Both the position numbers and the translations under genes were made by a program. Below are positions 7,655 to 16,119 of a stretch of DNA of 35,562 nucleotides, in pieces. Each line of letters begins with the position of its first letter. Position 1 is the stretch's first letter. Source of the stretch: Pseudomonas inefficax (GTDB lineage: Bacteria > Pseudomonadota > Gammaproteobacteria > Pseudomonadales > Pseudomonadaceae); NCBI RefSeq assembly GCF_900277125.1, contig NZ_OPYN01000048.1, positions 1 through 35,562 on the forward strand. The letters run 5' to 3'. The notes under the pieces were generated by a model, which was not told the origin of the DNA, made no database searches, and saw only the letters and a program-made list of their open reading frames with translations.

Positions 7655-8509
7655 TCACTGCTGGGCACAGAGCTCGGCGGCGGTTTTGTCAGTCACGTTG
7701 CTGCGGTCGAAGCCGAACGGCGCGACGGTCTTCAGATGCTCCTCGCTGCCCAGCCACTTTTTCATCTCGGCGTTGACCGCATCGCGCAGGGCTTTGTCCT
7801 CGGGGCGGAAGGCCAGGGCACCGTAGCCGGTGTGGGCCGGGTCATCCGTGAAGTCGCTGATCGCCTCGACCTTGTCGCCACCCTTTTTCGCCAGGCCCTT
7901 CATGGTCAGCTGGGTGCCCACGGCAGCGTCGGCACGGCCGGCGCGCACGGCCTGCAACTGGGCGGTGGTGTCCGGCACCTGAAGGATCTGCGCATCGGTG
8001 ATGCCGGAGTCGCGGGCATAGGCGAGGTTGACCGTGCCGGCCATGATCGCCAGCTTCACGTCCGGGTTCCTGGCGATGTCGGCGTAGCTGTGCAGGTTCT
8101 TCGGATTGCCCTGTGCCACCAGCAGGGTATCGGGCAGGGCGTACTGCGGGTCGGTGAAGATCACCTGCTTGCAGCGTGCCGGGGTGATGTACATGCCGGC
8201 GGCAATCACATCGAAGCGCCCGGCGCGCAAGCCCGGGATCAACGAACCCCACTCGGTGAGCACGCCATCGACCTGCTTGATGCCCATCTTCTCGAAGATG
8301 ACCTTGGCGATTTCCGGTGACTCCCCGGTTACCCGGCCATCGGTTTCGGTGAAGGCGAACGGGGTTTCGTTGGCGTAGCCGATGCGGATATGGCTGGTTT
8401 CCTTGATCTCGTCCAGGCTCGCGGCCTGGGCGCTGGCGAGCACGCCGAAGGTGGCACAGGCCATAAGCAGGCGCTGGAAGGGACGTGGAACGTTGAAAGG
8501 CTGGCTCAT
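7655..8509 (-). CDS. ehuB: Ectoine/hydroxyectoine ABC transporter, periplasmic binding protein
   Basis: A 284-residue periplasmic solute-binding protein of the amino-acid family 3 type. The signal peptide has a basic start (RPFQRL), a hydrophobic core (MACATFGVLASAQA) and likely cleavage after residue 29. The mature part begins ASLDEIKETSHIRIGYANET and contains GRVTGESPEIAKVIFEKMGI, typical of the family. Two upstream starts are possible; I chose the ATG at 8509, with AGGAG 8 bases upstream, over the adjacent TTG. It is the first gene of the importer operon and is divergent from enuR. Specificity for ectoine is inferred from context. Confidence 0.9.
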   Translation of the reverse strand: MSQPFNVPRPFQRLLMACATFGVLASAQAASLDEIKETSHIRIGYANETPFAFTETDGRVTGESPEIAKVIFEKMGIKQVDGVLTEWGSLIPGLRAGRFDVIAAGMYITPARCKQVIFTDPQYALPDTLLVAQGNPKNLHSYADIARNPDVKLAIMAGTVNLAYARDSGITDAQILQVPDTTAQLQAVRAGRADAAVGTQLTMKGLAKKGGDKVEAISDFTDDPAHTGYGALAFRPEDKALRDAVNAEMKKWLGSEEHLKTVAPFGFDRSNVTDKTAAELCAQQ

Positions 8510-8746
8510 CAATGAAACTCCTGTTTGTTATAAAAACCGTCGTCGACGGCTCTGTGTTAGGAGGCAGTGGAGCAAAACAGCGAAAGCAGGGTGGGTCGTT
8601 TGTTCGAAGCTGCCAGGCAGCGGGAGTTCGACCTTGGGCCGAGCATACAAAAGCTGAAACGGCGATGGCATTGCACTAGGACAATTGCCCGAAGCACTTG
8701 TACGGGAGATGCTGTGACCCTGGCCCCGGCAAGTGAAGCGAACATC
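8510..8746. promoter_or_regulatory. Divergent regulatory region between ehuB and enuR
   Basis: These 237 bases must hold the promoters of the importer operon and of enuR. I could not identify a confident sigma70 pair for either. A near-palindrome at 8667-8689 is described separately as a candidate operator. The enuR reading frame stays open upstream to 8567, but this stretch lacks a good ribosome-binding site and does not look like conserved protein. Confidence 0.6.
8667..8689. promoter_or_regulatory. Candidate EnuR operator (near-palindrome)
   Basis: The core 8670-8685 reads ATTGCACTAGGACAAT, with outer ATTG/CAAT and central CTAG symmetric (6 of 8 half-site positions). Flanking GGCA and TGCC extend the symmetry. 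A related 16-mer occurs upstream of eutB at nearly the same distance from the start codon. That it binds EnuR is inference. Confidence 0.5.
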
Positions 8747-10144
8747 ATGATGCACAGTTGGAAGGCAGCCCTGGACGCCGCCCGCATCGGCGAGTCCAAA
8801 TACAAGATCCTGGTGCAGGCCGTCACCAGCGAGATCGAGCGCGGCGTATTGGTACATGACCAGCGCCTGCCACCGCAGCGCCAGGTAGCCGATGCCCTGG
8901 GCATCAGCGTGCAGACCGTGACCAATGCCTACAAGGAGCTGGAACGCCAAGGCCTGGTGCGCTGCGAGATCGGCCGTGGCAGTTTCGTCAGCCGGCGCAT
9001 GAGTGACCGTGTGTCGGATGACATCATCGACCTGCCCGAGCGTACCCTGGTCGACTTCTCTATCACCCGCATCCTGCACACCCAGGTGCATGAACGCATC
9101 TGGCGCGACACCTGCGCCGAGCTGGCCGTGGAAGAGGAGCAGCCGTGGATCCATGCCTACCGGCCCATCGCCGGTTTCGAGAGCCACCGCGAGGCCGCGG
9201 TACGCTGGCTTGGCGGCCTGGGCATGCAGGTCGAGCGTGACGATGTGCTGGTCACCAACGGCGCCGCCCACGCCATCTTCCTGGCCCTGGCCTCGCTGGC
9301 CGGGCCGGATGACGTGGTGCTGTGCGAGGGGTTGACCGACCATGGCGTGATCGGCAATTCACAGGTGCTCGGTTTCACCCTCAAAGGCCTGGAGATGGAC
9401 CGCGAGGGTATCAACCCGGAGCATTTCGAGGACATCTGCAGCAACGAGCGGGTCACCGCGCTGGTGTGCACGCCCAACCTCAACAACCCGACCGTCAGCC
9501 TGATGCCCGACAGCCGGCGCCAGGAGATTGCCGAAATTGCCCGGCGCTTTGGCGTGCATATCATCGAAGATGACGTTTACGGGCCGCTACTGGGTGGCAG
9601 CCATGCCAGGCCGCTCAGTTCCTATGCACCGGAGCTGTCGTTCTACTGCACCAGCATGACCAAGTCGGTGCTGACCGGCCTGCGCGTGGGCTACCTGGCC
9701 ATGCCCAAGCGCCTGGCGCTGCGCACCGAGAGCATCTTGCGGGTCAACAGCTGGATGGCCACACCCCTGGTGGCGGAGATTGCATCGCGCTGGATCAATG
9801 ACGGGCGCGCGGCGCAGCTGGTGGCGCTGCAGCGCACCTTGCTGGGCGAGCGTCAGGCGTTGTTGCGTGAGTACCTGGGGGAGTATGTGCGTGGCCAGCA
9901 CGCCCATGCCCTGGGTGCGTGGCTGAACATTCCCGAGCGCTGGGAAGTGGACAGCCTGGTGCGTGCCTTGCGCCGCCGACAGATTGCGGTGACGCCACCG
10001 GAGCCGTTCCTGGTGCGCGGCACGCCGCGGCCGCGGGCCGTGCGCTTGTGCGTGGGCGCCGAGTGTTCGGACGCAAAGCTGCGCCAGGCCTTGGGCTATA
10101 TGCGGGAGTTGTTCGGGCAGTATCCGCAGATCCACGAGCTTTGA
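8747..10144 (+). CDS. enuR: MocR/GntR-type PLP-dependent regulator of ectoine catabolism
   Basis: A 465-residue fusion of an N-terminal winged helix (about 15-85; LPPQRQVADALGISVQTVTN and LERQGLVRCEIGRGSFV) to a class-I aminotransferase fold. The PLP lysine is Lys306 in SMTKSVLTGLRVGY, with IIEDDVYG (272-279) contacting the cofactor. In the studied EnuR, N-alpha-acetyl-diaminobutyrate and diaminobutyrate act as inducers by reacting with the PLP, relieving repression of the uptake and breakdown genes. Starts at GTG 8714 (GGGAG 5 bases upstream) or ATG 8747 are both possible; I prefer 8747 because it gives the usual length and PLP-lysine position and places the operator at the same distance as for eutB. 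It is divergent from ehuB. Confidence 0.9.
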   Translation: MMHSWKAALDAARIGESKYKILVQAVTSEIERGVLVHDQRLPPQRQVADALGISVQTVTNAYKELERQGLVRCEIGRGSFVSRRMSDRVSDDIIDLPERTLVDFSITRILHTQVHERIWRDTCAELAVEEEQPWIHAYRPIAGFESHREAAVRWLGGLGMQVERDDVLVTNGAAHAIFLALASLAGPDDVVLCEGLTDHGVIGNSQVLGFTLKGLEMDREGINPEHFEDICSNERVTALVCTPNLNNPTVSLMPDSRRQEIAEIARRFGVHIIEDDVYGPLLGGSHARPLSSYAPELSFYCTSMTKSVLTGLRVGYLAMPKRLALRTESILRVNSWMATPLVAEIASRWINDGRAAQLVALQRTLLGERQALLREYLGEYVRGQHAHALGAWLNIPERWEVDSLVRALRRRQIAVTPPEPFLVRGTPRPRAVRLCVGAECSDAKLRQALGYMRELFGQYPQIHEL

Positions 10145-10150
10145 GCGGTC

Positions 10151-10256
10151 TGTACCGGCCTCTTCGCGGGTAAACCCGCTCCCACAGGTTCCATGCGGGG
10201 TCCAGGAAGTGCGCGATTCCTGTGGGAGCGGGTTTACCCGCGAAGAGGCCGGTGCA
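10151..10256. repeat. REP pair between enuR and eutB
   Basis: 10151-10188 (TGTACCGGCCTCTTCGCGGG then TAAACCCGCTCCCACAGG) faces 10219-10256 (CCTGTGGGAGCGGGTTTACC then CGCGAAGAGGCCGGTGCA). It begins six bases past the enuR stop and so separates the regulator transcript from the catabolic operon. Confidence 0.9.
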
Positions 10257-10279
10257 GTCAAAAACAAATTCCCCGGCAA

Positions 10280-10295
10280 ATTGCCCTAGTACATT
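10280..10295. promoter_or_regulatory. Candidate second EnuR operator upstream of eutB
   Basis: ATTGCCCTAGTACATT matches the enuR-upstream 16-mer at 13 of 16 positions, including ATTGC, CTAG and ACA. It starts 79 bases before the eutB ATG, against 77 bases for the enuR copy. Its own symmetry is weaker (5 of 8). Confidence 0.45.
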
Positions 10296-10358
10296 CATCG
10301 TGACAATTTTCGCCTCATACACTCCGCCCAACATCAGCTCACTTGTTGGGTCCCGGTC

Positions 10359-11330
10359 ATGTCAGCGCTCTCGCTTCACGATCTCTACCTCGCCCGCCAG
10401 CGTATTCACGGCCTGGTGCGCAGCACCCCGCTGGAACTTTCCCCCAGCCTGTCACGGCACCTGGGCACGCCGGTCTACCTGAAGCTCGAAGCCCTGCAGA
10501 CCACCGGCAGCTTCAAGCTGCGCGGCGCCAGCAACGCCATCGCCGCACTCAGCGCTGAACAACGCGCATGCGGCGTGGTTACGGCCTCCACCGGTAATCA
10601 CGGGCGGGCAGTGGCCCACGCTGCTGCACAGCTGGGTGTGAAGGCAACCGTGTTTCTTTCGCAACTGGTGCCAGCCAACAAGGTCCAGGCCATCCGCGAC
10701 CTGGGTGCCGAGGTTTGCATCGTCGGCCACTCCCAGGACGACGCCCAACAGGCCGCGCAACAACATGCCGAGCAACAGGGCGCAACGCTGATTCCACCTT
10801 TCGATCACCCCCAGGTCATCGCCGGCCAGGGCACGCTGGGCCTGGAAATCATCGAGCAGTTGCCCGAGGTGGAGCAGGTGCTGATTCCGCTGTCCGGTGG
10901 TGGCCTGTTCGCGGGTGTGGCGTTGGCCATGAAAAGCATCAAGCCGGCGATCACCACCCATGGCATCAGCATGCAGCGCGGCGCTGCGATGTACGCCAGC
11001 CTGCAGGCCGGCAAACCGGTCGAGGTGGAGGAACTGCCGACCCTTGCCGACTCGCTTGGCGGCGGCATCGGCCTGGGCAACCAGCACACCCTGAGCATGA
11101 CCCAGCGTCTGCTCGACCAACTCCACCTGCTGCCGGAAGCGTCGATCGCCAATGGCATGCGCCACGCCTACCAGCACGAACGGCTGGTACTCGAAGGTGC
11201 CGGTGCAGTCGGCATCGCCGCGCTGCTCGACGGCCTGGTGACGGCCCGCGGCCCGGTCGTGGTGGTGGTCAGCGGGCGCAACGTCGACAGCGCACAGCAT
11301 CAGCGCGTCATCAACGGCGGCGACGCCTGA
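10359..11330 (+). CDS. eutB: Hydroxyectoine utilization dehydratase EutB
   Basis: A 323-residue PLP enzyme of the threonine/serine dehydratase fold. The PLP lysine is Lys53 in TTGSFKLRGA; STGNHG is at 77-82 and the phosphate-gripping SGGGL at 179-183. In ectoine clusters EutB is proposed to act with EutC in processing the hydroxyl group when hydroxyectoine is the substrate; the exact chemistry is less settled than that of the ectoine steps. It is the first gene of eutB-eutC-doeA-doeB-doeC-doeD, with its own upstream region. On sequence alone it could be taken for a generic threonine dehydratase; context decides. Confidence 0.9.
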   Translation: MSALSLHDLYLARQRIHGLVRSTPLELSPSLSRHLGTPVYLKLEALQTTGSFKLRGASNAIAALSAEQRACGVVTASTGNHGRAVAHAAAQLGVKATVFLSQLVPANKVQAIRDLGAEVCIVGHSQDDAQQAAQQHAEQQGATLIPPFDHPQVIAGQGTLGLEIIEQLPEVEQVLIPLSGGGLFAGVALAMKSIKPAITTHGISMQRGAAMYASLQAGKPVEVEELPTLADSLGGGIGLGNQHTLSMTQRLLDQLHLLPEASIANGMRHAYQHERLVLEGAGAVGIAALLDGLVTARGPVVVVVSGRNVDSAQHQRVINGGDA

Positions 11331-11361
11331 AATTCACGTTTCCTTCACTGGAGGTATTCGA

Positions 11362-12354
11362 ATGCCGGCCATCACCTTGCTCAGCGAAGCCGACCTGCGT
11401 AGCTGCATCACCCTCGACCGCGACGCGATCGATGCCATCGAGCAGGCCTTTGCCCTGCTTGCCACGGCCAAGGTGGCGATGCCGCCGATCCTGCGCCTGG
11501 ATGTGCCCGAGCACAACGGCGAGGTAGATGTGAAAACCGCCTACCTGCCTGGGCTGGAGCGTTTCGCGATCAAGGTCAGCCCGGGCTTTTTCGACAACCC
11601 CAAGCTTGGCCTGCCCAGCCTCAACGGCATGATGATGCTGCTGTCAGCCCGCACGGGCCTGCTCGATGCCTTGCTCCTCGACAATGGCTACCTCACCGCC
11701 GTGCGCACCGCTGCAGCCGGTGCGGTAGCTGCACGCTGGCTGTCGCGGCAGGACAGCCGTAGCGTGGCCTTGATCGGCAGTGGCGAACAGGCACGCCTGC
11801 AACTGCAGGCACTGCGCCTGGTGCGGCCGATCGAGCAGGCCAAGGTGTGGGGGCGCGATGCGCAGAGAGTCGCAGCCTTGTGTGATGACCTGGGGCGCGA
11901 TGGGCAACTGCAGGTACAGGCTTGCGACAGTGTCGACCAGGCCATGCAGGCGGTGGATATCGCCATCACCTGTACCCCCAGCCGCGAGCCGCTGATTCAG
12001 CCGCATCACCTGCAACCGGGGCTGCACATCACTGCCATGGGCTCGGACGCCGAGCACAAGAACGAGATCGCGCCAACGGCCCTGGCCCTGCTCGACCGTT
12101 ATGTCGCCGACCGCCTGAGCCAGACCCGCGTGCTGGGCGAACTGCACCACGCCTTGCGCGCTGGCGCAGTCAGCCAACAGGCCGCTCATTCCGAGCTGGG
12201 CCAGATCATCGCCGGCCTGCACCCGGGCCGCGTACAGGCCGAAGAGGTCACCCTGTGCGACCTGACCGGCACCGGGGCCCAGGACACCGCCATCGCCAAC
12301 CTTGCCTTCGAACGCGCAATCGCCGCCCACAAAGGCCTGGCGTTTAACAGCTGA
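11362..12354 (+). CDS. eutC: Ectoine utilization protein EutC (ornithine cyclodeaminase/mu-crystallin family)
   Basis: A 330-residue protein with the two-part fold of ornithine cyclodeaminase and alanine dehydrogenase. The substrate-domain Lys71 (FAIKVSPGF) and LTAVRTAAAG (111-120) are present, followed by the NAD-binding IGSGEQA (138-144). It is thought to work with EutB on hydroxyectoine-derived intermediates, with NAD as bound cofactor. It begins 31 bases after eutB with a GGAGG ribosome-binding site. EutA, usually found with these two, is not in the window. Confidence 0.9.
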   Translation: MPAITLLSEADLRSCITLDRDAIDAIEQAFALLATAKVAMPPILRLDVPEHNGEVDVKTAYLPGLERFAIKVSPGFFDNPKLGLPSLNGMMMLLSARTGLLDALLLDNGYLTAVRTAAAGAVAARWLSRQDSRSVALIGSGEQARLQLQALRLVRPIEQAKVWGRDAQRVAALCDDLGRDGQLQVQACDSVDQAMQAVDIAITCTPSREPLIQPHHLQPGLHITAMGSDAEHKNEIAPTALALLDRYVADRLSQTRVLGELHHALRAGAVSQQAAHSELGQIIAGLHPGRVQAEEVTLCDLTGTGAQDTAIANLAFERAIAAHKGLAFNS

Positions 12355-12390
12355 CAGTTTTCGCAACCCACTCACAAGAAGGGCATCCGT

Positions 12391-13581
12391 ATGTCGCAGA
12401 CAGTGGTCAACCTGCCGTTCAGCCGGCAGGAATACGCCCAGCGCCTGGCCAAGACCCGCGTTGCCATGCAGGCACAGGGCCTGGAGCTTTTGCTGGTTAC
12501 CGATCCATCGAACATGGCCTGGCTCACCGGCTATGACGGCTGGTCGTTCTACGTGCACCAGTGCGTGCTGCTGGCGCTCGATGGCGAGCCGATATGGTTT
12601 GGCCGCGGCCAGGACGCCAATGGCGCAAGGCGCACGGTGTTCATGCAGCACGACAACATCGTCGGCTACCCGGACATCTATGTGCAGTCACGCGAGCGCC
12701 ACCCGATGGACTACCTGTGCCAGGAGGTGATTCTGGCCAAGGGTTGGGGCGGCCTGAGCATCGGCGTGGAGATGGACAACTACTACTTCAGCGCGGCGGC
12801 CTACCAGGCGCTGTGCAAGCACTTGCCGCAGGCGCGTTTCAGCGATGCCGCCGGGCTGGTCAACTGGCAGCGGGCGGTCAAGTCGCCGCAGGAAATCGAA
12901 TACATGCGCATCGCTGCGCGCATCGTCGAACAGATGCACGGGTGCATCCTCGAGCGTATCGAGCCCGGCATGCGCAAGAACGAGCTGGTGGCCGAGATCT
13001 ACCGCAGCGGCATTCTTGGTGTAGATGGCCATGGCGGCGACTACCCGGCCATCGTGCCGTTGTTGCCGACCGGCGCTGATGCCAGCGCGCCGCACCTGAC
13101 CTGGGACGATTCACCGTTCACCCGCGGCGCCGGCACGTTCTTCGAGATTGCCGGCTGCTACAAGCGCTACCACTGCCCGCTGTCGCGCACCGTGTACCTG
13201 GGCAAGCCGCCGCAACACTTTCTCGATGGCGAAAAGGCGGTGGTCGAAGGTATCGCGGCCGGCCTCGATGCCGCGCGGCCAGGCAACACCACCGGTGACA
13301 TCGCCAGGGCGTTCTTCCGCGTACTGGAGAAGTTCGGCATCCACAAGGACAGCCGCTGTGGTTACCCGATCGGCATCAGCTACCCGCCAGATTGGGGCGA
13401 ACGCACCATGAGCCTGCGCCCCAGCGACAGCAGCGTGCTGCAACCGGGCATGACCTTCCACTTCATGCCGGGGCTGTGGATGGACGACTGGGGCCTGGAG
13501 ATCACCGAAAGCATCCTCATCACCGAGACCGGGGTCGAGACCCTGTGCAACGTGCCGCGCCAGCTGTTCGTGAAGGACTGA
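12391..13581 (+). CDS. doeA: Ectoine hydrolase
   Basis: A 396-residue protein of the M24 (creatinase/aminopeptidase P) fold, also called EutD. It opens the ectoine ring to N-acetyl-diaminobutyrate in the cytoplasm. The N-terminal creatinase-like domain (about 10-160) has LLLVTDPSNMAWLTGYDGWS; the pita-bread domain follows from about 165 (QEIEYMRIAARIVEQMHGCI). Glu252 in TFFEIAGCYKRYHCPLSR sits where the studied enzymes have their ring-opening glutamate, by my recollection of the structures; the usual M24 metal-ligand set is not complete, consistent with a metal-free hydrolase. It ends three bases before doeB, matching the reported hydrolase-deacetylase partnership. Confidence 0.92.
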   Translation: MSQTVVNLPFSRQEYAQRLAKTRVAMQAQGLELLLVTDPSNMAWLTGYDGWSFYVHQCVLLALDGEPIWFGRGQDANGARRTVFMQHDNIVGYPDIYVQSRERHPMDYLCQEVILAKGWGGLSIGVEMDNYYFSAAAYQALCKHLPQARFSDAAGLVNWQRAVKSPQEIEYMRIAARIVEQMHGCILERIEPGMRKNELVAEIYRSGILGVDGHGGDYPAIVPLLPTGADASAPHLTWDDSPFTRGAGTFFEIAGCYKRYHCPLSRTVYLGKPPQHFLDGEKAVVEGIAAGLDAARPGNTTGDIARAFFRVLEKFGIHKDSRCGYPIGISYPPDWGERTMSLRPSDSSVLQPGMTFHFMPGLWMDDWGLEITESILITETGVETLCNVPRQLFVKD

Positions 13582-13584
13582 CCC

Positions 13585-14604
13585 ATGAATGCAATCGCAC
13601 AGGCCGCCGCCACGGTGGCCAACCCGATCACCTGTACCCTGGATTTCGAGCAGGACGGCGTGCAGCACGGCTTCCTCAAGCTGCCGTACTCGCGTGACGA
13701 CTCCGCCTGGGGGGCGGTGATGATTCCGCTGACGGTGGTCAGGAACGGCAATGGCCCGACGGCCTTGCTCACGGGTGGCAATCACGGTGACGAATACGAA
13801 GGCCCGGTGGCACTGAGCAAGCTGGCCCAGCAGCTGCAGGCCGGGCAGGTAAGCGGGCGGGTGATCATCGTGCCGTTCATGAACACACCGGCGTTCCAGG
13901 CGGGCACCCGCACCTCGCCGATCGACCGGGGCAACCTCAACCGCAGCTTCCCTGGCCGGCCTGATGGCAGCGTGACGGAAAAGATCGCCGACTATTTCCG
14001 CCGCACCTTGCTGCCGTTGGCCGATATCGTCCTGGACATCCACTCCGGTGGTCGCACCCTCGATTTTCTGCCGTTCGCTGCGTGCCATGTGCTGCCCGAC
14101 AAGGCCCAGCAGGCCCGCTGTGAAGCTGGCATGCAGGCCTTCGCCGCGCCCTACAGCATGCGCATGCTCGAGCTGGATGCGCAGGCGATGTACGACACCG
14201 CGGCAGAAGAGCAGGGCAAGGTGTTCATCACCACCGAACTGGGCGGTGGTGGCACCTCCACGGCGAAAAGCGTGGCCCTGGCGGAGCGCGGCGTGCGCAA
14301 TGTGCTGATCCACGCCGGCATCCTCGCCGGCGAAGTGGAGCAGGGCGAGACAACCCTGCTGGACATGCCCGATGGCGATTGTTTCATCGCCAGCGAGCAT
14401 GACGGCTTGCTGGAGATGTGCCGCGACCTGGGCGAAACGGTCCGCCAGGGCGAAGTGATCGCTCGTATCCACGACATCCGCCGCACCGGCAGTGCCCCGG
14501 TCGAGTATCGCGCCCGCCGCAGTGGCTTGCTCGCAGCCCGGCACTTTCCCGGCCTGGTGCAGTGCGGGGACACCCTGGCGGTGATCGCCGACGTACTGGC
14601 CTGA
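13585..14604 (+). CDS. doeB: N-alpha-acetyl-L-2,4-diaminobutyrate deacetylase
   Basis: A 339-residue zinc-dependent deacetylase of the succinylglutamate desuccinylase/aspartoacylase family, also called EutE. It removes acetate from N-alpha-acetyl-diaminobutyrate to give L-2,4-diaminobutyrate. Zinc ligands are visible as His67 and Glu70 in GGNHGDEYEGP and His153 in DIHSGGRTLDF; the substrate-binding DRGNLNRSFPG is at 114-124. A C-terminal beta-barrel-like part (from about 250) closes the fold. The start lies three bases after the doeA stop, so synthesis is probably coupled. Confidence 0.92.
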   Translation: MNAIAQAAATVANPITCTLDFEQDGVQHGFLKLPYSRDDSAWGAVMIPLTVVRNGNGPTALLTGGNHGDEYEGPVALSKLAQQLQAGQVSGRVIIVPFMNTPAFQAGTRTSPIDRGNLNRSFPGRPDGSVTEKIADYFRRTLLPLADIVLDIHSGGRTLDFLPFAACHVLPDKAQQARCEAGMQAFAAPYSMRMLELDAQAMYDTAAEEQGKVFITTELGGGGTSTAKSVALAERGVRNVLIHAGILAGEVEQGETTLLDMPDGDCFIASEHDGLLEMCRDLGETVRQGEVIARIHDIRRTGSAPVEYRARRSGLLAARHFPGLVQCGDTLAVIADVLA

Positions 14605-14640
14605 ACCTGGCGCCACGACAACGAGGTATGGAGAACAGTC

Positions 14641-16107
14641 ATGTCACACCACTACCCATTCAACAGCCTGTGCCACGTCGATGGCCAATGGCTGCACAGC
14701 CACAGCGGCAACAGCATCGCCGTGCATGACCCGGCCAACCGCCAGGTGATCGGCCATGTGCCACTGCTCGACCACGAGCAGATCGTCGCCGCAGTGGATG
14801 CCGCCCAGCGGGCTTTCACGGCCTGGCGCCAGCAGAGCCTGGGCAGCCGCGCTGCGCTGTTGCGGCGCTGGGCCGAATTGATGCTCGAACACCAGGAGGC
14901 GCTGGCGCGCATTCTCAGTGAGGAGCAGGGCAAGCCGCTGGCCGAAGCACGCGGTGAAATCGCCTATGCGGCAAGCTTCATCCCCTGGTTTGCCGAGGAG
15001 GCCCGGCGCCTCAACGGGCAGACCATCCCCAGCCATATTCCGGGAGCCCAACTCAGTACGCTGAAGGAGCCAGTCGGGGTCTGCGCGCTGCTCACCCCAT
15101 GGAACTTCCCCAGCGCCATGATCACCCGCAAGGCGGCTGCGGCGTTGGCGGCCGGCTGCACGGTGGTGGTCAAGCCGGCCCACGAAACACCGTTCTCGGC
15201 GCTGGCCCTGGCCCAGCTGGCAAAGGACGCCGGCTTCCCGCCGGGAGTGTTCAACGTGGTGATCGGCGAACCGCAGATGGCCATGGAAACCCTGGTGCGC
15301 GACAGCCGCGTGCGGGCGGTCAGCTTCACCGGCTCGACCCGGGTCGGCAAGCTGGTGCTGCAAGCCGCGGCTCAGGATGTGAAGAAAGTGGCGCTGGAGC
15401 TGGGCGGTAATGCGCCGTTCATCGTCTGCGCCGATGCCGACCTGGAGCTGGCCGTGCGGGTGGCCGTGGCCGCCAAGTTCCAGACGTCTGGCCAGGACTG
15501 CTGCGCGGCCAACCGGATCATGGTGCAGCGGCCGTTGTACGAAGCATTCCTGGTGCGCTTTGCAGAAGCAGTGCGGGCGCTGAAGGTTGGCCCGGCGATG
15601 GTCGATGGCGAAGAGACGGCGGCAGAGATCGGCCCGCTGATGCACCAGGCCGCCTTCGATGCCACCCAGGCCCGGGTCGAGGATGCCCTGCAGCGTGGCG
15701 CCCGGCGCCTGGTCGGTGGCGAGGGCCATGCGTTGGGTGGCTGGTTCTTCCAGCCGACGGTGCTTGCCGATGTCACGCCGGCGATGCGCATCTACCAGGA
15801 AGAAAACTTCGCGCCGATTGCCGGGGTGATGCCGTTCGACACGCTGGAGCAGGCCATCACCATGGCCAATGACACCGAGTACGGCCTGGCTGCCTACATC
15901 GTCGGCAACCGCCTCGATGTCGTGCACCCGCTGGTGCGCCGGCTCGACCACGCGATGGTGGCGATCAACGGCGTCAAGTTCACCGGCCACCCCATCCCGT
16001 TCGGCGGCATGAAAGCCTCGGGCCTGGGCCGCGAAGGCGGCAGCGAGGGCTTCGAACCCTTCGTCGAAACCAAATACGTTTGCTTGCACCACCACGGTCA
16101 GTTCTAA
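14641..16107 (+). CDS. doeC: Aspartate-semialdehyde dehydrogenase of ectoine catabolism (GabD-like ALDH)
   Basis: A 488-residue ALDH related to NAD(P)-dependent succinate-semialdehyde dehydrogenases. LTPWNFPSAM (151-160), KPAHETP (178-184), FTGSTRVG (229-236), catalytic Glu253 in LELGGN and catalytic Cys287 in SGQDCCAANR are all present. In ectoine breakdown it oxidises L-aspartate 4-semialdehyde, made by DoeD, to aspartate. It sits between doeB and doeD with 36 and 12 base gaps. Automatic annotation would probably call it gabD; the operon supports the ectoine role. It is clearly different from the ALDH at 1438-2868. Confidence 0.88.
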   Translation: MSHHYPFNSLCHVDGQWLHSHSGNSIAVHDPANRQVIGHVPLLDHEQIVAAVDAAQRAFTAWRQQSLGSRAALLRRWAELMLEHQEALARILSEEQGKPLAEARGEIAYAASFIPWFAEEARRLNGQTIPSHIPGAQLSTLKEPVGVCALLTPWNFPSAMITRKAAAALAAGCTVVVKPAHETPFSALALAQLAKDAGFPPGVFNVVIGEPQMAMETLVRDSRVRAVSFTGSTRVGKLVLQAAAQDVKKVALELGGNAPFIVCADADLELAVRVAVAAKFQTSGQDCCAANRIMVQRPLYEAFLVRFAEAVRALKVGPAMVDGEETAAEIGPLMHQAAFDATQARVEDALQRGARRLVGGEGHALGGWFFQPTVLADVTPAMRIYQEENFAPIAGVMPFDTLEQAITMANDTEYGLAAYIVGNRLDVVHPLVRRLDHAMVAINGVKFTGHPIPFGGMKASGLGREGGSEGFEPFVETKYVCLHHHGQF

Positions 16108-16119
16108 GGAGTGTTTGCC

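Noticed and set aside
8567..8746. N-terminal extension of enuR
   Set aside because: The frame is open but lacks a good ribosome-binding site at its first ATG, does not resemble the regulator family and would cover the candidate operator.
13111..14616. A 501-codon minus-strand frame opposite doeA/doeB
   Set aside because: It mirrors the coding strand of doeB, whose zinc ligands are intact; composition looks like an antisense shadow.
14641..16107. Calling doeC a plain succinate-semialdehyde dehydrogenase (gabD)
   Set aside because: Sequence type fits, but its place inside the doeB-doeD operon favours aspartate semialdehyde as the substrate; activity on succinate semialdehyde is not excluded.
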